64,000 nt of DNA from Flavobacteriales bacterium. Lineage in GTDB: Bacteria > Bacteroidota > Bacteroidia > Flavobacteriales_G > Salibacteraceae. The DNA lies in assembly GCA_018660685.1 (NCBI GenBank), contig JABJJW010000010.1, positions 1 to 64,000 on the forward strand. Reading direction: 5' to 3'. The translations under genes and the position numbers were made by a program. The notes under the pieces are model-generated. The model was not told the origin of the DNA, did no database searches, and saw only the letters and a program-made list of their open reading frames with translations. Positions within the stretch are counted from its first letter, which is position 1. Each line of letters opens with the position of its first letter. Below, piece after piece: positions 53,321-62,134 of the stretch.

Positions 53321-54331
53321 ATGTATAAATCACTCGTTCGGCCAATACTGTATTCCCTTCCACCAGAAAAGGCGCATTACTTCACAAGTGGCTGGTTAAA
53401 GAGAGCTCATTCTCTCGGAATGGGATCAATTATCCGTAGTCTTTTTGATTTTCAAAACACGAAACTTGAAACCGAGGCATTTGGCTTGAAGTTTCCAAAT
53501 CCAGTGGGATTGGCGGCGGGGTTCGACAAAGATGCGAGATGGATTGATGAGTTAGCTAGCTTGGGTTTTGGGTTCGTTGAAATAGGAACACTTACTCCAA
53601 AGGCGCAGCCTGGAAATGAAAAACCAAGATTGTTTAGGCTTCTAGAAGACGACGCGCTAATCAACAGAATGGGGTTCAACAATGGTGGTGTTGATGAGGC
53701 GGTAGAGAGAATAAAAAGAAGTCATACTAAAGTGCCAGTAGGCGGAAACATCGGAAAAAACAAAGTGACGCCTAACGAAGAGGCGGTGAGTGATTATCTC
53801 TATTCGTTTAAAGCTTTGTATGACCATGTCGATTATTTTGCGGTCAACGTGAGCTCTCCGAACACGCCAGGTTTGCGCGAACTGCAGGGAAAAGATGAGC
53901 TGAAGAAAATTTTTAACTCTCTATTTGAGCATAGAGAGAAACAAACCAAGAAAAAGTCGGTCCTCCTCAAAATTGCTCCTGACCTGAACGAAAATCAATT
54001 ATCAGATATTATTTCATTGGTTAAAGAAATTAGTATTGACGGTTTAATAGCAACGAATACAACACTCAATAGAGATGGCCTTAGATCTGAAAACAAGAAT
54101 GAAAGTGGTGGTTTGAGTGGCATTCCGGTCAGAAGTCGTAGTACAGAGGTGATTCGCTTCATTCACCAAGAATCTGGGAAATCGATTCCTATAATTGGAG
54201 TTGGTGGGATTCATTCGTCGCAGGACGCGCAAGAAAAGCTTGATGCAGGGGCGAAGCTGGTCCAATTATATACGGGTTTCATATATGAGGGGCCTGGATT
54301 AGTGAAGAAAATCAACCGATCATTGGTGTAA
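53321..54331 (+). CDS. pyrD: Dihydroorotate dehydrogenase (quinone)
   Basis: Class 2 dihydroorotate dehydrogenase of pyrimidine synthesis, giving electrons to the membrane quinone. From ATG 53321 it has 336 residues: an N-terminal membrane-associated helix ([21 protein letters not shown]), then the FMN barrel with [44 protein letters not shown] (catalytic Ser) and [12 protein letters not shown]. An upstream GTG at 53288 would add 11 residues lacking support. The HMG-CoA lyase gene follows after two bases. Confidence 0.95.
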   Translation: MYKSLVRPILYSLPPEKAHYFTSGWLKRAHSLGMGSIIRSLFDFQNTKLETEAFGLKFPNPVGLAAGFDKDARWIDELASLGFGFVEIGTLTPKAQPGNEKPRLFRLLEDDALINRMGFNNGGVDEAVERIKRSHTKVPVGGNIGKNKVTPNEEAVSDYLYSFKALYDHVDYFAVNVSSPNTPGLRELQGKDELKKIFNSLFEHREKQTKKKSVLLKIAPDLNENQLSDIISLVKEISIDGLIATNTTLNRDGLRSENKNESGGLSGIPVRSRSTEVIRFIHQESGKSIPIIGVGGIHSSQDAQEKLDAGAKLVQLYTGFIYEGPGLVKKINRSLV

Positions 54332-54333
54332 TT

Positions 54334-55188
54334 ATGGGAGTTAAGATCATAGAATGCCCTCGAGATGCCATGCAAGGAATTGATGAATTCATTGCTACCG
54401 ACAAAAAGGCCAACTACATCAATGATTTGCTCAAGGTCGGGTTTGACACCATTGATTTTGGAAGCTTTGTTTCTCCGAAAGCGATACCTCAATTGAGGGA
54501 TACCGCCGAAGTTCTGAATCAACTTGACCTGAGCGAAACTTCTTCCAAACTCCTAGCCATCATAGCCAACAAGCGCGGGGCAGAGGATGCTTGTCGCTTC
54601 GAAGAGATTGATTACTTAGGATATCCTTTCAGTATTTCTGAGACATTTCAGCAACGAAACACCAATGCGTCGATCGATCAGTCTTTGGCTAGGGTAGAGG
54701 AGATCCAAAAAATGGCAACGGACCATAATAAAAAGGTCGTCATCTACATCTCAATGGCCTTTGGTAACCCATATGGCGATTCATGGAGCCCTGATTTGGC
54801 CGCAGAATGGATTTCAAGGATTGATGAGAGCTTAGATATAAAGGTGTTTGCGCTAGCTGATACTGTTGGAGTTAGCAACGCTGAGAGCATTCGTTCCATG
54901 TTTGAAACGGTTATACCCGCTTTTTCCAATCTTGAAATTGGAGCGCACTTACATTCCACATATGAAGCAGCTGCTGAGAAGACTAAAGTAGCTTATGACG
55001 CTGGTTGTCGAAGATTTGATGGGGCAATCAAAGGGCTAGGGGGTTGTCCGATGGCCGAAGATGAATTAGTAGGAAACATGCCAACCGAAGTCATGATAGA
55101 AGCGCTGAAAAATGTCGATCAACTATCCATTGATAATAACCGGTTTGAACATGCAATGAAAACGGCTCAGGTGACGTTTCCTTTGTAA
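54334..55188 (+). CDS. Hydroxymethylglutaryl-CoA lyase
   Basis: Cleaves HMG-CoA to acetoacetate and acetyl-CoA, the last step of leucine breakdown. The 284-residue TIM barrel has VGFDTIDFGSFVSPKAIPQL, the LADTVGV strand, HLHSTYEAA metal ligands (IGAHLHST) and the mobile-loop Cys in GLGGCPMAEDE. The barrel and the GLGGCP loop are diagnostic. It is in one transcript with pyrD. Confidence 0.92.
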   Translation: MGVKIIECPRDAMQGIDEFIATDKKANYINDLLKVGFDTIDFGSFVSPKAIPQLRDTAEVLNQLDLSETSSKLLAIIANKRGAEDACRFEEIDYLGYPFSISETFQQRNTNASIDQSLARVEEIQKMATDHNKKVVIYISMAFGNPYGDSWSPDLAAEWISRIDESLDIKVFALADTVGVSNAESIRSMFETVIPAFSNLEIGAHLHSTYEAAAEKTKVAYDAGCRRFDGAIKGLGGCPMAEDELVGNMPTEVMIEALKNVDQLSIDNNRFEHAMKTAQVTFPL

Positions 55189-55236
55189 AGCCAACTCTAT
55201 TAATTGTCTCACGTCTTTTTGAAGGACGTATTTCCG

Positions 55237-55244
55237 TAATTTTG
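55237..55244 (+). promoter_or_regulatory. -7 box for the first DUF-type lipoprotein
   Basis: TAATTTTG matches TANNTTTG eight bases before the ATG. Confidence 0.5.
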
Positions 55245-55252
55245 ACCGCCAT

Positions 55253-56083
55253 ATGAAAGTGATTTCAAAGAATTTTGGATACATAGCTGTTTTACTGTTC
55301 TCAGTTTCTCTTATCACAGCTACTTCATGTAAGAAAGGTGCAACCTTAGGAATTGTGGGTTTTGAAGATACGGTCCCGCCGATACTCTTCGACACTTTTA
55401 CTATTCCGACCTGCGACTACTTCTTCTATGGAAAGTTCAACGGTCACTATCGGTCGTGGTGTGATAACGAACGTTCACTCTGGGATACTGCTACTCGGGT
55501 TTACAATCCCTTCGACCCAAATCATGATACAAATCGGTGGGTTACGTGGGATCCTTACGACGAAAACATTTACTACAATTTCTGCGATCAGGAGATCGGG
55601 GATTACTGCCCAGACTCAGTAACTAATCTTTTCACGCATACCACGCGATTTATTAGACCTGAAAATCCAGAGGATAGACTCCAACTTTCATTTTTCAAGT
55701 GCGTTGATGTGACAACGGACATGGATACCATTGATGAATTTGATCCTCGGCACGGTGAACAAGTAACTAAGTTGTTTATTGACGAAGTTGCCAATCCTTT
55801 CTCCAGCTCGAATTACTTTAGATATGGCGCTCAGCTAGCATTTACCGATGAAGATCGGAATGTATGGGCAACCAAAGAAGGAAGTGGTCAACTCAGAGAC
55901 ACTTACATCCGAATTACAGATTTCTATCCTAGAGATTTCAAGACGGATACACTAGACACCTTTGCCATGTATATCGTGGAAGGCGATTTCGCTGGCAGAC
56001 TTTATAACGGCAGACATGAGATCACGGTTACCGAAGCAAAGTTCCGCGCAAGAGTGGTTCCTCAGGTTGACTTCATGCCGTAA
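55253..56083 (+). CDS. Uncharacterised lipoprotein, paralogue of the one at 58455
   Basis: I do not recognise a named family. The 276-residue protein has a signal peptide ending at a lipobox-like ITATSC (Cys25). The body is rich in aromatic residues, with Cys in TIPTCDYFFYG, SWCDNERS and FCDQEIGDYC. The C-terminal ~85 residues (GAQLAFTDEDRNVWA through GDFAGRLYN to FRARV) align clearly with the end of the lipoprotein downstream of the receptor gene, GAMISFIDDQGRVWE and GEFAVRLYN. It is upstream of the cobalamin riboswitch, so not under its control. Confidence 0.78.
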   Translation: MKVISKNFGYIAVLLFSVSLITATSCKKGATLGIVGFEDTVPPILFDTFTIPTCDYFFYGKFNGHYRSWCDNERSLWDTATRVYNPFDPNHDTNRWVTWDPYDENIYYNFCDQEIGDYCPDSVTNLFTHTTRFIRPENPEDRLQLSFFKCVDVTTDMDTIDEFDPRHGEQVTKLFIDEVANPFSSSNYFRYGAQLAFTDEDRNVWATKEGSGQLRDTYIRITDFYPRDFKTDTLDTFAMYIVEGDFAGRLYNGRHEITVTEAKFRARVVPQVDFMP

Positions 56084-56090
56084 GCATTCG

Positions 56091-56098
56091 TATTTTCG
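56091..56098 (+). promoter_or_regulatory. TTCG-type -7 box for the riboswitch transcript
   Basis: TATTTTCG fits TANNTTCG and lies about 10 bases before the aptamer, the right place for its promoter. Confidence 0.45.
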
Positions 56099-56107
56099 CA
56101 ATTGTTA

Positions 56108-56260
56108 TTGGTTCACGTTTTTGACGTGATTAAAAGGGAATCAGGTGTAAATCCTGGACTGTCCCCGCAGCTGTAACTCTCGTTTATTGTCTTGCACGAT
56201 GCCACTGTTAATACGGGAAGGCGCAAGGTTAGAGAGGAGTCAGAAGACCTGCCATAATGT
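56108..56260 (+). ncRNA. Cobalamin (AdoCbl) riboswitch
   Basis: Conserved aptamer elements are present in order: AAAAGGGAATCAGGTG, AAATCCTGGACTG, CCCCGCAGCTGTAAC, GCCACTG, CGGGAAGG and the B12 box GAGTCAGAAGACCTGCC (56237-56253). Cobalamin binding is expected to reduce expression of the downstream TonB-dependent receptor. Ends are approximate. Confidence 0.93.
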
Positions 56261-56266
56261 TCAAAG

Positions 56267-56340
56267 CGAAAAGCTTTCGGGATGAAAGGCAGATCGGATG
56301 AATAGTCATATTCTCCTTTCCACTATTCTAACGCTTTTCG
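56267..56340 (+). promoter_or_regulatory. Candidate expression platform of the riboswitch
   Basis: CGAAAAGC (56267-56274) pairs with GCTTTTCG (56333-56340), enclosing GAATAGT (56300-56306) with ACTATTC (56322-56328), and a T-rich run follows. GAAAGG (56284-56289) with CCTTTC (56315-56320) is incompatible with the inner stem, giving two alternative folds. Confidence 0.5.
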
Positions 56341-56368
56341 TTTCATTTTGATTTAAAAATCTGAGAAA

Positions 56369-58243
56369 TTGAAACGAATAATTATTCTTGTGGCCTTCGG
56401 CCTCCAAGCAATCGCGGGATCAACTCAAGACACTTTAGAGCTGAAAGAGCTCCTAATTCAAGACTCCATTACCCCAGCGTTACAGAGCGGGTTTACCCTG
56501 CACCTAAAACCTGATGAGCGCAGACTCGGAAGCGACCGAAGTTTGAGTGATTATCTTTCGAGAATGACTTCTCTGCGGTTCAAAGACTATGGGCCGGGTT
56601 TGACCTCTACACCAACATTCAGAAGCGGAGACGCAAATCATACCCAAGTTATATGGAATGGGTTTGTACTCAACTCTCCAATGCTGGGAAGCGTAGATTT
56701 CTCAAACCTTCCGGTATCTCAGTTTAGGTCCATTGATGTCTACTCGGGAAATAGCTCCAATCTCTATACGAATGGAGCTCTTGGTGGATCAGTCCACATC
56801 AACCAGTCGGCGGAGTCTAACGATGATGGATTGCTGTTGGAAGCTGGCGGTGGATCATTCGGAAACTTTGGTGGCAACTTCCGATATCAGAGTGAGATTA
56901 AATCCAAAAAGTCAAAGACATCCTTATCGCTAACCGGAGAGCTTCTTCAATTGAATAACCGCTTTCGATACAAAAACACCTTCCTAGCTGATAACCCCAG
57001 AGAATTGATGAAAAATTCTCAGTTTTCAAGAGCCAACATGTCCGCCAATCTAAAGACAGTTTTTGAGAGTAGCGATATCCAGTTAATCTACTGGTATAGT
57101 GGGTCAGACAGGCAGATTCCTCAGCCTTTAAACTTCTATTCGAATACATCCCAAAATCAGAAAGATTATGCTCATCGGGTCTTGATGGGGTTCAATAAAA
57201 AACTGAAGAATGATGCCATATTTAATGCTAAGATCTTTTATGAAAACAACCAAAATATTTACATCGACACAGTTTGGGGAATTGACAATAACAATCGCTT
57301 TCAGACTATTCAGACCCAAATTTCATATTCACAGCGGCTTATTTCTAGGCTTAAGTTAAACGTTCGGCTTAATCCGAATTGGACCGAGGCCTCCACGGAT
57401 AATTACGCTAAAACTCACGATGCACTATCGGTAAACGGAGTCGTTTTGCTAGAGGGGTTCTGGCTTAGTCAAAATCGACTTGTTTCAGAGTTAGGGGTGA
57501 GGATGAATAGTTTCGCCGACGACTATGCAACCACACCATTTGGCGGCCTGACATACTATATTATTCCTAGCCATTTAGGCTTGTTTGGGTCCTATTCAGA
57601 AAATGTTCGATTTCCGACCTTTAACGAGCGGCATTGGAACCCTGGAGGAAATATTAATTTGAACCCTGAAAGGGCAAAAATGCTAGAGGGTGGTGTGAGG
57701 TACAAGAAAGGGCAAATGCTACTTCAGGCGCTGGCATTCCATGGAGATTTCACAGATCGAATTAGATGGGTGCCATCTTCAGGCTGGATCTACAGTCCAA
57801 TTAACATTGATCAGTCTCGCTCGAGGGGAGTTGAGATCAACTACTCCCATGAGGTAAAGATCAAGAATGGCGGTGTGTTTTGGTCGGCCAATGCTAATTG
57901 GACGCAAGCGCAATGGATGACAGACACTTCAGAATTTCAATTGAGCTACGTTCCCAATTTAGCGGCTGGAGTAAATGCGGGATTTAGGGTTTCAAGCTTT
58001 CGATTCATATACGGTCATCAATATACCTCTGAAAGGTTCATTGTCTCGGACGAGTCATCCAGTTTGCCTTCATATCATATCGGAACCCTCTCTATGAGCT
58101 ATAAACCAATTGACCTGGAGGATAGTCATTCCTTGGAGCTCCGATTTGAGATCAATAATATTTGGGATTCTAGCTATCAAATTATGCCTTGGCGTCCTAT
58201 GCCGGGTAGGGAGTTTGTATTTACTCTGAGATATTCACTTTAA
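56369..58243 (+). CDS. TonB-dependent receptor under B12 control
   Basis: Outer-membrane receptor of 624 residues with signal peptide (1-19). A plug domain (about 50-165) has SDYLSRMTSLRFKDYG, a GVQ-like VIWNGFVLNSPMLGSVDFS and the NSSNLYTNGALGGSVHI motif; the rest is a 22-strand barrel ending in RYSL. It is short for the family, as vitamin B12 receptors (BtuB) are, and the cobalamin riboswitch upstream makes corrinoid uptake the likely role. The start codon is TTG. No btuCDF genes are seen. Confidence 0.87.
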   Translation: MKRIIILVAFGLQAIAGSTQDTLELKELLIQDSITPALQSGFTLHLKPDERRLGSDRSLSDYLSRMTSLRFKDYGPGLTSTPTFRSGDANHTQVIWNGFVLNSPMLGSVDFSNLPVSQFRSIDVYSGNSSNLYTNGALGGSVHINQSAESNDDGLLLEAGGGSFGNFGGNFRYQSEIKSKKSKTSLSLTGELLQLNNRFRYKNTFLADNPRELMKNSQFSRANMSANLKTVFESSDIQLIYWYSGSDRQIPQPLNFYSNTSQNQKDYAHRVLMGFNKKLKNDAIFNAKIFYENNQNIYIDTVWGIDNNNRFQTIQTQISYSQRLISRLKLNVRLNPNWTEASTDNYAKTHDALSVNGVVLLEGFWLSQNRLVSELGVRMNSFADDYATTPFGGLTYYIIPSHLGLFGSYSENVRFPTFNERHWNPGGNINLNPERAKMLEGGVRYKKGQMLLQALAFHGDFTDRIRWVPSSGWIYSPINIDQSRSRGVEINYSHEVKIKNGGVFWSANANWTQAQWMTDTSEFQLSYVPNLAAGVNAGFRVSSFRFIYGHQYTSERFIVSDESSSLPSYHIGTLSMSYKPIDLEDSHSLELRFEINNIWDSSYQIMPWRPMPGREFVFTLRYSL

Positions 58244-58431
58244 AGACTCCTTTGGATATATCAAAATGAAACGGTAGGGTACTTTGGTGACTGCTGACGA
58301 TTGATTGTCTCAACCAATTCTCGCCATGCTTTTTAGCCAACAGAGATGTAAGTAAGATTTAGTTTGCAATATTCTAGTTAATAAAATCGTTTTGCTAGTT
58401 GACCAAATGTCAAGTCTATACGTCTATTTCG

Positions 58432-58439
58432 TAAATTCG
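58432..58439 (+). promoter_or_regulatory. TTCG-type -7 box for the second lipoprotein
   Basis: TAAATTCG, followed by CCGG, fits TANNTTCG and supports a start at 58455 or 58461 rather than the upstream ATG at 58392. Confidence 0.4.
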
Positions 58440-58454
58440 CCGGTTAAGAAATCA

Positions 58455-59294
58455 ATGAGCATGCTTAAGAAACTGCTGATTTTATTTTTAGTCTCTGTTA
58501 CACTTGCTGGTTGCGAGGATCCAGTACCAGTGGTAATCGATGTCCCCATTGTTAAACCACCGGTTAGCAAACACGTTATTGATACGTACTACTACGTACA
58601 ATTTGCTTGGGGCAAGAATCAAGACACCATAACACTCGAGGTTCCAGATGATACATCGGACCTATCTGATTTTGACTACCATGCATTGGTACGCGAACTT
58701 AAGAGTGAGCCGATAATCGACACCACCGATAAAATAAATATTGAGTGGCCTGAAGTAGACACGGTTGGTTGGCACTATGCACCAGGTGGTTCTTTAATGC
58801 CTGACATTTTTGTCCAGTTGATGCGTTCGGAGCAAAACGCAACTCCGGAAGAAGCAGAGGCTGCGACGAAGAATATTATCACAATCTCCTTCCCGTATGA
58901 AGTTAAAGGTGATACATTACCTTATTGGGACATTTCAGATTACCTGGTTAATCCATCCTTGGTAAAAGGGCCTGTGAAATGGGGAAGAGTTGGGAATAAC
59001 ATTTTCAATGACACAATCTGGAACCAAGATGTTCAAGCGGGCGCAATGATAAGTTTTATCGATGATCAAGGACGGGTGTGGGAGTCTGACAACCATCCCA
59101 CGTTTCAACCATTTGGTTATTTCGAGTTGACCCAGGTCATCTACAATAACAGGGATGGGCGTTCGTACGGAATCATTCAAGGTGAATTCGCCGTCCGACT
59201 GTACAATGAACTTGGTGAATACAAGGATATGCGTGACGGAAAATTCCGAATTCGAATCCTTGGCGATATTGAACTTAGTCCACAACCTGAGTAG
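58455..59294 (+). CDS. Uncharacterised lipoprotein, paralogue of the one at 55253
   Basis: From ATG 58455 (MSMLKKLLILFLVSVTLAGC) it has 279 residues with lipobox TLAGC (Cys20); ATG 58461 is also possible. The earlier ATG at 58392 lies upstream of the likely promoter. The C-terminal ~90 residues align with the lipoprotein before the receptor: GAMISFIDDQGRVWE, IIQGEFAVRLYNEL, DGKFRIRIL. The N-terminal half is unrelated in content and Pro/Val-rich. The function is unknown; location after a B12-controlled receptor suggests, but does not show, a surface role. Confidence 0.75.
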   Translation: MSMLKKLLILFLVSVTLAGCEDPVPVVIDVPIVKPPVSKHVIDTYYYVQFAWGKNQDTITLEVPDDTSDLSDFDYHALVRELKSEPIIDTTDKINIEWPEVDTVGWHYAPGGSLMPDIFVQLMRSEQNATPEEAEAATKNIITISFPYEVKGDTLPYWDISDYLVNPSLVKGPVKWGRVGNNIFNDTIWNQDVQAGAMISFIDDQGRVWESDNHPTFQPFGYFELTQVIYNNRDGRSYGIIQGEFAVRLYNELGEYKDMRDGKFRIRILGDIELSPQPE

Positions 59295-59387
59295 GCAATA
59301 GTCCCTATAATTTCCTCGTTAATTCCCTTTCAGGGGCCATTGAGCTAATACCTTATATAGGCCACTGTACTTGGTAATAACATTGCC

Positions 59388-59395
59388 TACCTTCG
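59388..59395 (+). promoter_or_regulatory. TTCG-type -7 box for the repeat protein
   Basis: TACCTTCG fits TANNTTCG and ends 16 bases before the ATG at 59412. Confidence 0.35.
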
Positions 59396-59411
59396 AGATT
59401 CGCGATTTGTT

Positions 59412-61844
59412 ATGAGGCTCAAACACATTCTATTCACCATATTATTTATTGGCATTAGCACAACGCTAATTGCGCAAAAGAAATTTAACAATCTCGCTAT
59501 CGAGGGGGTTGTTAAAGATGACAATGGCAACAGACTAACAAGCTCGACAGTCACGCTGATTCAAGATGGCGCAAAAGTGGATAAAGTGTCAACCGGTAAA
59601 AATGGACGATTTGATTTCTACTTGGAATTTGATCACGAATTTATTGTGGTAATCTCCAAGTCAGGTTACGTAACCAAGCGGATTGATTTCAATACAAAGA
59701 ATATTCCTGAAGACGAAAAGCAATGGGGTTATGAAAGAGATATCAGTGTGAACCTTTTCAAGGAGGTTGAGGGAGTTGACTACTCAATTCTCAAGAAACC
59801 AATCGGCAAGTTTTACTATGAGCCCAACATCGAAAATTTTGTGACCGATGTAATTTATACGAAGTCAATCAAGAATGAGCTAGAACGCCTCGAAGATGAG
59901 TATAAGGAGAAGGTCAAGGATTTGGCAAACTCCGAGAAGCAAGAGGAACGGCATTACCTTCTTGCAATCAAAGACGCTGAGACCGCACTGAGCGACGGCG
60001 ATTTGGATCATGCCAGAGACAATATCAATGCCGCCCAATCCCTGAAGCCTGATGCGGCGAGACCGACACAACTTTTGGCAGAATTAAATCAGAAGCAAGA
60101 GGCGGATAAGAAAAGGAAGTCAGAATATGATAATGTTGTCGCGGGAGCTGATGTAGCTTTCAAGTCGGGTGACTATCAAAGTGCTAAGAACGCATATTCT
60201 CAAGCTTTGGTGATTGTGCCAAATTCTTCTTATCCATTATCTCAAATAACGGAAGTCAATAAGAAGTTACAAGAAGAGGCTTCCGCTCAGCTTTTAAGGA
60301 CAAAAAAGGAGTTAGAAGAGAAAAAGTACAAAGACCTCATCGCTTCTGCTGATCTCGCATTCAATGGGGGAAATTTCCGAGATGCCAAGACTAAATATCA
60401 GAATGCTCTGGCTCTAAAAGAAGAAGCATACCCAAAATCGCAATTGGGAATAATCGAATCTAAACTAGCTGATCTCGCTGCTCAAAAAGTGGTCAACGAA
60501 AGGGCGGAGGCTCTCGAATCAGAATATCGAATGAAAATAGACAAGGCTGACGCAGCATTTAATTCAGGCAGTTGGGTTGCCGCACAAGGTCATTATAAGG
60601 ATGCATTAGAATTGAAATCTAGGGAGGAATACCCGACAAAACAGCTCGTAATCGTCGAGCAGAAGTTGAAGGACATCGAAACTAATCAGCTTGCACAAGC
60701 CGAAGCCGATGAAAAGGGCAAGCAATACCAGAAGCTTATAGTCAATGGAGATAGAGCAATGAAGGTTAAGAATTATGACAAGGCAAAGGAAGATTTTAAA
60801 AATGCAATTGAACTCAAACCGAATGAGTCTTATCCGCAAGAGCAGCTAGCGTTGATTGCCGTGAAATTAGAACAGGATGCTAGTCGAAAAGCGCAGGAAG
60901 CCGCCCAAGCAGAGAAGCTTAATCAGTACAGTCAAAAAATACTCGAGGCCGATGACAAGTTTCAGAAGGAGAGTTACAACCTAGCCGCAACCCTATATCG
61001 CGAAGCGCAAGGATTAAATCCTAATGATGATTATCCAGCCCAGCAGCTTGCTAAAATTGCACAATTAGAGAACAAAGCAAAAGCAGACCAGGAAAAAAAG
61101 ATAGCGTTTGACGCTTTGATAAAAGAAGCAGATAACGCCTATAATAATGCTGACCTTATCAATGCACGAGTGAAATATGCTGAAGCCATTGGTGTACTAA
61201 GTTCTGAAGAATATCCTAAAAATCAGCTAGCCATTATCGATCAAAAATTAAAAGAAAGGGATGTTGCTCAAGCGGAAGATAAGAATCGCAGATCGCGATT
61301 TAATGAGTTCATGAAGCGCGGCAACGAGGCCATTATTCGGGAGAATTGGGCAGATGCTCGTACAGCATTTAATGAGGCCATCAAGGTGTTGCCTTCGGAA
61401 CCAACCCCAATGGCCAAGTTGAAAACTGTGGACATGCTCGAGCGAAAGGCTCGGGACAAGGCTGTCGAAGCAAAGTACAATACACTCGTTAGTGAAGCGG
61501 ATCGAGCCTTCTTAAAGGAAGACTACAATTTGGCTATGCTGAAATATAATGAAGCCCTAAACGATAAATCAGATGAGAGGTATCCACAAATGCGAATTGA
61601 AAGAATCAAGCTCATTCTCGCTGACTTAAAGGAAGAAACAGTAGTTGAAGAAGTTGCTGTCGAGAAGCGAATCGAGGAAGAAGAATATGAGGAAGGAAGG
61701 AGTAAAGTGACAATTCGGCGTGTCATAGAAGGAAACAAGGTCCTATCATATAAACGTGTGGTACATGCTTGGGGTGGGAAATACTTTTTCTTAGACGATC
61801 AAACCATCACCGAACTCGTTTGGAATAGAGAAACGACTAAATAA
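59412..61844 (+). CDS. Long TPR-like repeat protein with carboxypeptidase-regulatory domain
   Basis: An 810-residue exported protein. Signal peptide 1-22; residues ~30-120 form a carboxypeptidase-regulatory-like fold (GVVKDDNGNRLTSSTVTLI, KNGRFDFYLEF). A coiled coil then leads into eight or nine related units of ~65 residues (about 180-775), each with ADxAFxxGxxxxAKxxYxxAL and an EEYPxxQL turn. The last ~50 residues (TIRRVIEGNKVLSYKRVVHAWGG) form a separate conserved-looking end. It probably lies in the periplasm as a scaffold. No enzymatic motif is seen. Confidence 0.82.
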   Translation: MRLKHILFTILFIGISTTLIAQKKFNNLAIEGVVKDDNGNRLTSSTVTLIQDGAKVDKVSTGKNGRFDFYLEFDHEFIVVISKSGYVTKRIDFNTKNIPEDEKQWGYERDISVNLFKEVEGVDYSILKKPIGKFYYEPNIENFVTDVIYTKSIKNELERLEDEYKEKVKDLANSEKQEERHYLLAIKDAETALSDGDLDHARDNINAAQSLKPDAARPTQLLAELNQKQEADKKRKSEYDNVVAGADVAFKSGDYQSAKNAYSQALVIVPNSSYPLSQITEVNKKLQEEASAQLLRTKKELEEKKYKDLIASADLAFNGGNFRDAKTKYQNALALKEEAYPKSQLGIIESKLADLAAQKVVNERAEALESEYRMKIDKADAAFNSGSWVAAQGHYKDALELKSREEYPTKQLVIVEQKLKDIETNQLAQAEADEKGKQYQKLIVNGDRAMKVKNYDKAKEDFKNAIELKPNESYPQEQLALIAVKLEQDASRKAQEAAQAEKLNQYSQKILEADDKFQKESYNLAATLYREAQGLNPNDDYPAQQLAKIAQLENKAKADQEKKIAFDALIKEADNAYNNADLINARVKYAEAIGVLSSEEYPKNQLAIIDQKLKERDVAQAEDKNRRSRFNEFMKRGNEAIIRENWADARTAFNEAIKVLPSEPTPMAKLKTVDMLERKARDKAVEAKYNTLVSEADRAFLKEDYNLAMLKYNEALNDKSDERYPQMRIERIKLILADLKEETVVEEVAVEKRIEEEEYEEGRSKVTIRRVIEGNKVLSYKRVVHAWGGKYFFLDDQTITELVWNRETTK

Positions 61845-61851
61845 TCATCAA

Positions 61852-62079
61852 ATGGAAAATGGAATCAAAAGACTGACCGCGACTGTTCTAATCCTTGCAG
61901 TACTATTTTTCTCAACCTTGGCTGTATTGTCAATTTGGGAAGTAATAGATATCGAACGCATCTTCCGTAAGAGTCTCTTGACATTGGTCGTCATATTTTC
62001 CGCTTCAGCCATTATATTATTTGTCTTTAGCAACTTTTTAAGAGGAGATGATGGTCGAGGAAATATTCTTCCTAAATAA
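61852..62079 (+). CDS. Small two-helix membrane protein
   Basis: A 75-residue protein with two hydrophobic helices (about 9-29 and 41-63) and a charged tail (LRGDDGRGNILPK). It starts seven bases after the repeat-protein stop and is probably cotranscribed. No family recognised. Confidence 0.65.
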   Translation: MENGIKRLTATVLILAVLFFSTLAVLSIWEVIDIERIFRKSLLTLVVIFSASAIILFVFSNFLRGDDGRGNILPK

Positions 62080-62134
62080 TTGGTGTCAGTTTCATCGATT
62101 ATTCTATTTTTAAGTACTAAACCACTCAGTTTTC

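Larger units (their letters stand above)
56084..56368 (+). other. Region holding the cobalamin riboswitch and its expression platform
   Basis: No gene. The region contains a TTCG-type -7 box at 56091, the riboswitch aptamer at about 56108-56260 and downstream pairings that can form alternative hairpins before the TTG start at 56369. Confidence 0.8.
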
